DNA of 51,489 nt from an uncultured Treponema sp. (GTDB lineage Bacteria; Spirochaetota; Spirochaetia; Treponematales; Treponemataceae): assembly GCA_938039145.1 (NCBI GenBank), contig CALHVG010000080.1, positions 1 through 51,489 of the forward strand. Reading direction: 5' to 3'. The notes below the pieces were generated by a model. The model was given only the letters and a program-made list of their open reading frames with translations. It was not told the DNA's origin and searched no databases. Both the position numbers and the translations under genes were made by a program. This document shows, one piece after another, positions 46,403-51,489 of the stretch. Within the stretch, counting starts at the first letter, position 1, and each line of letters begins with the position of its first letter.

Positions 46403-47014
46403 ATGAGTTTTCTTGACAATTTTAAGAAACCCGCTGGATTTTTTGGAAAAGTGGTCTTGTCCAGAATGAACATTGAACACATACAAATTTCCAGATGGGG
46501 ATTTTCTCATCTCGATGGAAAAGTTGTTGGTCACGGACTTGACATAGGTTGCGGAGGTGGAGCAAATCTAAAAAATTTGCTCCATCACGGCTGTTCAAGC
46601 GTGATTGGCATGGATTATTCTGAGGTCAGCGTAAAAAAGTCCATCAAAGTGAACAGAAAATCCGTCGCCAAAGGAAAATGTGCGGTGGTTCAAGCGGATG
46701 TTCTTTCAATTCCCTTTGAAGATAACACATTTGATATTGCCACAGCCTTTGACACTGTATATTTTTGGCAGAAAATCGAAAAGTCTTTTTTAAATGTTTA
46801 CAGGGTTTTAAAGCCCGGAGGAACATTTTTTATCTGTAACGGATTTGACGGTCTTCACGAAAAAGACAGAGAATGGAGCAAAACGGCAATGACCGGAATG
46901 ACAATTTATACGCCCAAAGAATTGCAAGATTTTTTGTCTGAGGCAGGATTTAAAGATATCAAAATCGATTCCGTTTTCAATAAAAGTTATCTGTGCATAA
47001 CGGCGCAAAAATGA
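46403..47014 (+). CDS. Class I SAM-dependent methyltransferase
   Basis: A 203-residue methyltransferase of the UbiE/Methyltransf_11 type. SAM-binding GLDIGCGGGANLKNL is at about 45-59, acidic ADVLSIPFEDNTFDIATAFD and VYRVLKPGGTFFI follow. It closes an apparent three-gene operon with the ABC exporter. The substrate is unknown. Confidence 0.9.
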   Translation: MSFLDNFKKPAGFFGKVVLSRMNIEHIQISRWGFSHLDGKVVGHGLDIGCGGGANLKNLLHHGCSSVIGMDYSEVSVKKSIKVNRKSVAKGKCAVVQADVLSIPFEDNTFDIATAFDTVYFWQKIEKSFLNVYRVLKPGGTFFICNGFDGLHEKDREWSKTAMTGMTIYTPKELQDFLSEAGFKDIKIDSVFNKSYLCITAQK

Positions 47015-47022
47015 AGGTTTAT

Positions 47023-47051
47023 TTTAAGCGGCAAAAATATTGCCGCTTAAA
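47023..47051. terminator. 12-bp hairpin after the methyltransferase gene
   Basis: A perfect 12-bp stem (TTTAAGCGGCAA with its complement at 47040-47051) and 5-nt loop begins 9 bases past the stop. The T run is poor, so it is a likely but not textbook terminator. Confidence 0.55.
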
Positions 47052-47212
47052 AACACTGCGAGTTTCTTTTCTACAAACATCACTTATTGAACGCATTTTT
47101 TCATTTCAATGCGGAAATTCGCCAATACTCGCCTTTTGAGAGAGGCTTGCGGTTGCCGAATTTCACGAAACTTATATTGTAGGCGATTTTTAAAGTCAGG
47201 AGTTCATTTGGT

Positions 47213-47322
47213 ATGAAAAAACATTTTTGTTCTTTTTAATTACGATATTTTCGCTGTTTTTGTCTTGCGCAAAAGATTTTCCCGCCGCAAAATTAGAGCC
47301 GTCAAAGGAAAAAATTGCTTGA
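47213..47322 (+). pseudogene. Frameshifted mini-lipoprotein
   Basis: AGGAG followed by ATG at 47213 starts MKKHFCSF and then stops. Adding one T to the run of five T in the eighth codon region gives MKKHFCSFLITIFSLFLSCA, a textbook lipoprotein signal with lipobox FLSC, continuing through AKDFPAAKLEPSKEKIA to a stop at 47320-47322 (36 residues). It is either a decayed gene, a phase-variable one or a sequencing error. Confidence 0.5.
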
Positions 47323-47384
47323 AAATAAATGAAGACGTGATATATCGCAAATCGGGGGTTCTTAGGGGTTGCCCCTAAGCAGTC

Positions 47385-47435
47385 GGCGGGCAGAGAAAAT
47401 CGGTCTTACAAAGTAGAGTCGGTCTACTGCCCGCC
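47385..47435. repeat. GC stem with 33-nt variable loop (1)
   Basis: GGCGGGCAG pairs with CTGCCCGCC around 33 bases. It abuts a perfect CCGGTTTGCC hairpin with no gap on its right, and a TTAGGGG hairpin lies 5 bases to its left. Confidence 0.75.
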
Positions 47436-47525
47436 CCGGTTTGCCACAGGCAAACCGGAATAAAGTCCATCTAAAACAAAAGACGTGGTTTCCACAATAA
47501 ACGAGTTTTGCGTAGTAAAACGAGT

Positions 47526-47577
47526 GGGCGGACATTATTATGGTTCGTTCATCCTATAACGCTTTGTATGTCCGCCC
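47526..47577. repeat. GC stem with 32-nt variable loop (2)
   Basis: GGGCGGACAT pairs with ATGTCCGCCC (10 bp) around 32 bases. A GTTTTGC hairpin ends 4 bases to the left and a 12-bp hairpin starts 1 base to the right. Confidence 0.75.
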
Positions 47578-47645
47578 CACAAAACGTATGAGAACATACG
47601 TTTTGTGCAAGATGGGTTATACAAGTTTTCCGCAAGGAAAACTTG

Positions 47646-47695
47646 GGGCGGCGGAAGAAGCGTAAAAGGTTATAAATCTAGTTTCACCGCCGCCC
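47646..47695. repeat. GC stem with 32-nt variable loop (3)
   Basis: GGGCGGCGG pairs with CCGCCGCCC around 32 bases, one base after the AAGTTTTCC hairpin. Confidence 0.75.
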
Positions 47696-47737
47696 TCCCA
47701 GTCTGATGGGGTGTCCTCTCTCCCCCTTAATTATTAA

Positions 47738-49831
47738 TTATACTTTGAATTTCCCCACTTCCCCCGCAAGCCCTTCGATACTCTGCTTGTTCTTCATCGC
47801 AAGCTCGTTCACTTCATTCACTGCGTTGTTTATCTGCGACACACCGGCTGACATCTCGTTCATGCTATCCTTGATGACCGCCGTAAGACTGTCGAGCTTC
47901 TGCATCTCGTTTGCCACGCCCTTGCCGCCGATAAGCATCTCCTCAGAACCGTTTTTCACTTCTACCGTAACAGAATTAATGTTCTTGATAGCCGCAAGCA
48001 CTTCCCGGCTACCGTTTTCCTGCTCGCGCATTGCGGCGGTAAGCTCCGCACTCATGCCGTGCACATTCTCTGCAAGTTGGAAGATTGCATTGAACTTTTC
48101 TTCCACGACTTTGGAGCTTTCCGATAAGCCGTTGATATCGTCGCTAAGTTTTTTAAGAGTGTCGGTGATGGTTTTTCCTTGAACCGAAGATTCTTCCGCC
48201 AGCTTTCTAATTTCGTCCGCTACGACGGCGAATCCCTTTCCCGATTCGCCTGCGTGCGCCGCCTCAATTGCGGCATTCATTGCAAGCAGGTTAGTTTGCG
48301 ACGCAATATTTTGAATCACGCTTGAAGCCTCAATCAAGCCGCCTGATTCATCGGCGATTTTCTGCGTTACGGTGTTTGATGTAACAAGCGTTGTTTTGCC
48401 CTCTGAAGTCGCCGTTGAAAGCATTTTTACCATGTTGTCGCTCTTTTCCAAGGACTGAGTGATAGACGCAATGTTCGCAACCATCTCCTCTATCGAGGCG
48501 GACGACTGCGTTACGCTCGCCGCCTGTGTTTCAATACTGCCGTTCAGCTGCTCTATCGTCCGGATAATCTCTTCCACAGTGCTTGAGGTTTCCGTAACGC
48601 TTGCGGCTTGGTTTAGCGTCTGTTGCTTCACGCCGTCGATGTTGGCGGTGATTTCGTTGATTGCGCTGGCGGTTTCGGTCATGTTGCTTGAAAGTTCGTC
48701 GCCGATGGACTGCATGATATTGGAACTTTTGCCGACCGACTTTATAGAGCTTCCGATTTTTGCAATCGTCTCGTTGAAGTAGTTTGATAAATCCGTTATT
48801 TCATCGTTCCCGTGAATCGGAAGACGGACGGTTAAGTCTCCGTCACCTTGCGCAATATTTTTAAGAGCGATAACGGTTGTTTCTATCGGTTTTACAATCA
48901 TGCGTGCTGTTACATAGACTACGATTACGGCAATTACAAGAATGATGCCGCCTATGATAAACATTGAAATGCGCAAAGCATTAACTGTTCCCATGAACTC
49001 ATTTTCAGGAGCACGGATAACAACAGTCCAATCGGCGATTGTAATCTTGGCAAAAGAAGCGATAACGTCAACACCTTTATATTTGTGATGACCTACTTCG
49101 CTTTTGTTGCTCTTCAGTGCACGCTCCAAAAACTGTGCTGTTGATAAAAGTGAGGCATCGGTTTTTGCCGCTTCAATCATATTATAGTATTTGGCAACTG
49201 TTTCTTTGTTCGGGTGCCCTATAGTCGTGCCCGTCCGCCCGATTATGTAGCAATAACCGGTCTTTCCGATTACAAGGTCGTTTATATCATCGGAAGCGGT
49301 CTGTCCGGGAATCCCTGCGGAAAGAACCCCGATAATGGCACCGGCATCGTTTTTAATAGGGACTGCAAGAATAATTTGCAGCTTGTTTGTTGAACGGGAA
49401 ATAAGCGGTTCTGCGATAAAGTTTTTTCCCTTTACGGCAGATTGATACCACTCGCGGTCGCCTACAAAAGTGTGTTTTCCCGAACTGTCAATCCGGTTTC
49501 CCTGCAAGTCGCATACAGCCAGAATGTCGATTATATCATTATGCTCAACTTCAGGTGCAAGACTTTTTGCTTTATCCTGCATGGAAGCAGTTTCATCGCG
49601 GAGTATCGGCATACGCGCAAGACCTTCAGCAAATTGAAAGAGTGCCGTTATTCGACCTTCGATTATTTCTCCGACGTCTTCAGCCTTGTCGATAATATGA
49701 GTTTCGACTTTTTCCGTAACGGCTTTGCGTGCAATACGCACGGCAAGAAAGCCTTCAATACCGGTTGCCAGCGCAATGAGCATACCGAAAATAAAAATCA
49801 ACTTGTTCTTTAATGAAAAACGTTTTTTCAT
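47738..49831 (-). CDS. Methyl-accepting chemotaxis protein (third of three)
   Basis: A 697-residue chemoreceptor starting MKKRFSLKNKLIFIFGML: membrane helix 12-32, Cache-type sensor with VGDREWYQSAVKGKNF and ADLQ-like ligand region, second helix about 283-310, HAMP, and signalling domain with ASQTNLLAMNAAIEAAHAGE. AAGGAG precedes the ATG. It appears richer in GC than the other MCP genes and is bracketed by hairpin mosaics, with a leader shared with the unrelated upstream gene, which suggests it sits in a mobile or exchangeable cassette. Confidence 0.93.
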   Translation of the reverse strand: MKKRFSLKNKLIFIFGMLIALATGIEGFLAVRIARKAVTEKVETHIIDKAEDVGEIIEGRITALFQFAEGLARMPILRDETASMQDKAKSLAPEVEHNDIIDILAVCDLQGNRIDSSGKHTFVGDREWYQSAVKGKNFIAEPLISRSTNKLQIILAVPIKNDAGAIIGVLSAGIPGQTASDDINDLVIGKTGYCYIIGRTGTTIGHPNKETVAKYYNMIEAAKTDASLLSTAQFLERALKSNKSEVGHHKYKGVDVIASFAKITIADWTVVIRAPENEFMGTVNALRISMFIIGGIILVIAVIVVYVTARMIVKPIETTVIALKNIAQGDGDLTVRLPIHGNDEITDLSNYFNETIAKIGSSIKSVGKSSNIMQSIGDELSSNMTETASAINEITANIDGVKQQTLNQAASVTETSSTVEEIIRTIEQLNGSIETQAASVTQSSASIEEMVANIASITQSLEKSDNMVKMLSTATSEGKTTLVTSNTVTQKIADESGGLIEASSVIQNIASQTNLLAMNAAIEAAHAGESGKGFAVVADEIRKLAEESSVQGKTITDTLKKLSDDINGLSESSKVVEEKFNAIFQLAENVHGMSAELTAAMREQENGSREVLAAIKNINSVTVEVKNGSEEMLIGGKGVANEMQKLDSLTAVIKDSMNEMSAGVSQINNAVNEVNELAMKNKQSIEGLAGEVGKFKV

Positions 49832-49843
49832 GTAAGACTCCTT

Positions 49844-49960
49844 ATAAATGTTTTTTTTAAAGGAGAGAGAGGAACCCCCATCAGATTGGGGTTTCCTCTC
49901 TCTCCCTTAAACCCTCTCTCTCTTTCCCGACTGCTTAAGGGCTATCGCCCTTAAGAATCC
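49844..49960 (-). promoter_or_regulatory. Shared gene leader, copy in front of the third MCP gene
   Basis: Reading toward the gene: a TTAAGGG hairpin (49934-49955) flanked by CGGGATT and CAGTCGGG, a GA-rich tract, then an 18-bp hairpin with one mismatch (49862-49879 with 49888-49905) and loop ATCAGATT, then an A-rich AAAAAAAACATTTATAAGGAG. The same parts in the same order precede the gene at 51231. Confidence 0.75.
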
Positions 49961-50003
49961 CGAAGCGCTTTCTAGGCAGTTTTGCCGTATGGCAAAACTG
50001 CAC

Positions 50004-50051
50004 GCCGGCGGAAGTTCGGTAATCATCTGAAGCACCCATTACACCGCCGAC
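50004..50051. repeat. GC stem with 32-nt variable loop (4)
   Basis: GCCGGCGG pairs with CCGCCGAC around 32 bases; the one C-A mismatch becomes a G-U pair on the minus strand. A perfect GCAGTTTTGCC hairpin ends 2 bases to the left. Confidence 0.7.
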
Positions 50052-50181
50052 CCCCGACTGCTTAGGGGTTCTACCCCTAATAACCCCACTCACTCGTTTT
50101 ACTACGTAAAACTCGTTTATCGTGAAAATCACGATTTTTGTGTCCGATGACGTTTGTTCCAGTTTGCCAGCGGCAAACTGG

Positions 50182-50232
50182 GGCTGGCAGAAGACCGAAT
50201 TATAACTTTCAAATCCCGTTTTACTGCCAGCC
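50182..50232. repeat. GC stem with 33-nt variable loop (5)
   Basis: GGCTGGCAG pairs with CTGCCAGCC around 33 bases, directly after the CCAGTTTGCC hairpin. Against copy 1 it differs at one stem pair (C-G versus T-A), changed on both arms. Confidence 0.75.
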
Positions 50233-50312
50233 ACACCTTTGGAATCCCACCTCTAATCGGGGTTCTTAGGGGCAAAGCCCCTAAGCGGTTCTTTTGAAGA
50301 AAGGTGGGGTCA

Positions 50313-50360
50313 TAGGGGAGGGAAGGAACTTTTATCCGAAAAAGTTCCTTCCCTCCCCTA
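50313..50360. repeat. 21-bp perfect hairpin
   Basis: Purine-rich arm 50313-50333 pairs perfectly with 50340-50360 around a 6-nt loop. It is the longest perfect stem in mosaic B. It lacks a following T run, so it is not a standard terminator. Confidence 0.75.
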
Positions 50361-50404
50361 TACATTTGGATTGACTTGTCCCAATCCGATGACGTTCCGA
50401 TATT

Positions 50405-50519
50405 AGTTTTACGCTCATACCGTCATTACCTTGACGACCGCTACGTCATTATGTGGACGGACTGTCCATCCCTATGCTGACGGTCTCTCCGTCCCTATAT
50501 AGATGGACTGTCCGTCCAT
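50405..50519. repeat. Tandem array of five 23-nt units
   Basis: Units at 50405, 50428, 50451, 50474 and 50497, each 23 nt. They share a pattern of a small inverted repeat (for example GACGG-tctct-CCGTC, ATGGAC-tgtcc-GTCCAT) and a closing CATT/CCCT. The array lies just downstream of the HU-like gene on its coding strand and ends at a T run on the plus strand. Confidence 0.7.
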
Positions 50520-50523
50520 TTTT

Positions 50524-51231
50524 TTATACTACCGCTTTCAAGGTTTTGTGGTAGTAGCCTTTTTTAAGCGTCTTTGATTTTTTACTGCCGTCGCTCGTGA
50601 GCTTTGTTCTTACCTCCAACGTAAAATCCCCTGCCGGAACGGCTGCATCCAAGATGACGATAAGGCGGGCGGGTTTGTTTTCGACCACGGAAGCACAGCG
50701 GACGGCGGTCGTTCCCGCCACCACAAACACGCCTTGTTCAGCGTCAGTGGGGTCGAACTTTAGGCGGCTTCCGATTATTTCCATCACCGAACCTATCTTG
50801 ATTGTGTCGCTTGTGCCGTTCAGTTTGTCGGTTACGGAAGTGATGTAAGGGTCGGTGCTTACGCTTTCCACTTTGGAAGCCTTTACTTTGGTCAGGGCTT
50901 CTTTTAGGGCAGTACCGGCGTTGATGTTCAGGTTCACGCTGTGCCGTTTTGCGTCAAAGCTGTCGTCCGCTCCGTCAAAAACGCCTGAAATGCTGAAAAC
51001 CGTGTTGATAAGCGGCGTGTTCAATGTGCCGCCTTCTTCCACGATGTAGGTACATTCCTGCGTGTACAACTGCATAAGGGCTGCAAGGTCTGTGCGGGTG
51101 ACGGTTGTGCCACGCTTGACCATGCGGTCGATGATGTCGTCAAGGGTGAATACCTGGCTGTCGGTTACCTGAGCCATGTAATCGTCGGGTTTTGCCGTGA
51201 GTAAGTTTTCACGTAAACAATATTTAAGCAT
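50524..51231 (-). CDS. HU-like DNA-binding domain / DUF4469 protein
   Basis: A 235-residue protein: an N-terminal HU/IHF-like domain (about 1-125, with YTLDDI-like VFTLDDIIDRMVKRGTTVTRTDL and GTLNTPLINTVFSISGVF) and a C-terminal Ig-like DUF4469 domain (about 130-235, with VMEIIGSRLKFDPTDAEQGV and ENKPARLIVILDAAVPAGDF). This pairing is known mainly from Bacteroidetes; its job there is not established, though DNA binding is presumed. AGGAGG precedes the ATG. The gene is richer in GC than the left part of the window. Confidence 0.85.
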   Translation of the reverse strand: MLKYCLRENLLTAKPDDYMAQVTDSQVFTLDDIIDRMVKRGTTVTRTDLAALMQLYTQECTYIVEEGGTLNTPLINTVFSISGVFDGADDSFDAKRHSVNLNINAGTALKEALTKVKASKVESVSTDPYITSVTDKLNGTSDTIKIGSVMEIIGSRLKFDPTDAEQGVFVVAGTTAVRCASVVENKPARLIVILDAAVPAGDFTLEVRTKLTSDGSKKSKTLKKGYYHKTLKAVV

Positions 51232-51241
51232 AGCTTCCTCC

Positions 51242-51395
51242 TAAAATGTTTTTTTCTTTAAGGGGAAGTTCCCCTTAGACTTCTTTGTTTTATTAGGGAG
51301 AGAGAGGAAACCCCATCAGATTGGGGTTTCCTCTCTCTCCCTAAAACCCTCTCTCACTTTCCCGACTGCTTAGGGGTTTCACCCCTAAGAACCCC
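51242..51395 (-). promoter_or_regulatory. Shared gene leader, copy in front of the HU-like gene
   Basis: Reading toward the gene: a TTAGGGG hairpin (about 51369-51388) flanked by CGGGGTT and CAGTCGGG, a GA-rich tract, a 21-bp perfect hairpin (51294-51314 with 51323-51343) with loop ATCAGATT, an extra 9-bp palindrome (51259-51277), then AAAAAAACATTTTAGGAGG. Apart from that insertion it matches the leader of the third MCP gene. Confidence 0.75.
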
Positions 51396-51399
51396 GAAC

Positions 51400-51489
51400 A
51401 CTCGTTTTGCTTTCGCAAAACTCGTTTGTTGTAAAAGCCACGTCTTTTGTTTTAGATGGACTTTATTCCGGTTTGCCTGTGGCAAACCG
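51400..51489 (+). repeat. Hairpin mosaic C, inverted copy of module in A, cut by window end
   Basis: A GTTTTGC/GCAAAAC hairpin in an ACTCG...CTCGT frame is followed by a linker and a GGTTTGCC hairpin at the window end. Bases 51438-51489 are the exact reverse complement of 47437-47488 (52 nt), and similarity continues for about 17 bases more with four mismatches. A GC stem-loop is predicted just beyond the edge. Confidence 0.85.

Larger units (their letters stand above)
47345..47735. repeat. Hairpin mosaic A, downstream of the third MCP gene
   Basis: This stretch is almost fully made of inverted repeats. In order: TTAGGGG hairpin (47361-47379), GC stem-loop (47385-47435), CCGGTTTGCC hairpin (47436-47458), a GTTTTGC hairpin (47505-47521), GC stem-loop (47526-47577), 12-bp hairpin (47579-47606), 9-bp AAGTTTTCC hairpin (47623-47644), GC stem-loop (47646-47695) and a decayed copy of the gene-leader hairpin (47696-47728). 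No coding potential was recognised. Confidence 0.75.
49845..50404. repeat. Hairpin mosaic B, between the third MCP and the HU-like gene
   Basis: In order: leader hairpin (49862-49905), TTAAGGG hairpin (49934-49955), 11-bp GCAGTTTTGCC hairpin (49976-50001), GC stem-loop (50004-50051), TTAGGGG hairpin (50062-50080), GTTTTAC hairpin (50096-50112), ATCGTGA hairpin (50119-50135), CCAGTTTGCC hairpin (50159-50181), GC stem-loop (50182-50232), CTTAGGGGC hairpin (50265-50285) nested within CCCACCT/AGGTGGG arms, and a 21-bp perfect hairpin (50313-50360). Two open minus-strand frames across it (49935-50234, 50129-50365) look like repeat by-products. Confidence 0.75.

Noticed and set aside
49935..50365. 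Two open minus-strand frames of 99 and 78 codons in mosaic B
   Set aside because: They run through overlapping hairpins, lack ribosome binding sites and recognisable domains, and follow from the repeat composition.
47345..50404. A CRISPR array, because loops of 32-33 nt resemble spacers
   Set aside because: The flanking sequences are inverted, not direct repeats, they differ between units, units are not evenly spaced, and no cas gene is present.
47345..51489. Integron gene cassettes with attC sites
   Set aside because: Integrons are known in Treponema, but I see no RYYYAAC/GTTRRRY core pairs and no integrase; gaps here are far longer and more complex than attC sites.

Overview
The window looks like a chromosomal segment of a Treponema-type spirochete, starting at the replication origin. 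The evidence is the AT-rich composition, the origin-proximal order dnaN-recF-DUF721-rpmH-rnpA-yidD-yidC-jag, a cyclophilin-FKBP fusion of the kind described in Treponema denticola, the TIGR03545/TIGR03546 gene pair, several large methyl-accepting chemotaxis proteins (MCPs), and split PntAA/PntAB/PntB transhydrogenase subunits. No rRNA, tRNA, CRISPR array, transposase or phage gene was seen.

Layout. 1-7253: sliding clamp, RecF, a DciA-like DUF721 protein, then the ribosomal protein L34 / RNase P / YidD / YidC / Jag cluster and an exported protein. 7309-9941: periplasmic prolyl isomerase, a membrane zinc peptidase and a cysteine-cluster protein, with a remnant of an acetylglutamate synthase/kinase-like gene in the gap before the peptidase. 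9916-15666: a cytidylate-kinase-like protein, a TAXI-type TRAP transporter (binding protein plus fused permease), a phosphatase-superfamily protein and an amino-acid permease. 16021-20446: two convergent MCP genes sharing a terminator; the second has a probable frameshift at a homopolymer at its true start. 20775-23643: the pnt transhydrogenase operon. 24013-24736: a Phd/VapC toxin-antitoxin pair set between GC-rich intergenic repeats. 25125-25694: elongation factor P of the Arg32 type. 26026-31057: an operon of an ECF S-component, TrkA, TrkH and a MocR regulator. 31313-35208: a 1014-residue envelope protein (metallopeptidase, propeller, barrel) and a lipoprotein. 35304-42773: TcdA, an S1-domain protein, the TIGR03546/TIGR03545 pair, a PPK2-like kinase and a TrmH-family methyltransferase. 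42903-47014: a heterodimeric ABC exporter with a co-directional methyltransferase.

The most unusual part is 47330-51489. It holds two unrelated genes, an MCP and an HU-like DNA-binding/DUF4469 protein, each preceded by the same leader of about 100-130 bp. The gaps between them are dense mosaics of hairpins. The mosaics contain five related stem-loops, each with an 8-10 bp GC stem whose sequence changes on both sides while pairing is kept, around a 32-33 nt variable loop, and each bordered by a small perfect hairpin. Five TTAGGGG hairpins, a 21-bp perfect hairpin and a tandem array of five 23-nt units are also present. Copies of one module lie in opposite orientation about 4 kb apart (52 nt identical), so the segment could invert or exchange cassettes. 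I know of no named system that matches this, and the array continues past the right edge of the window.

Small decayed genes also occur: an amino-acid-kinase fragment (8485-8613), a glycosyltransferase-9-like fragment (38023-38199) and a frameshifted mini-lipoprotein (47213-47322).
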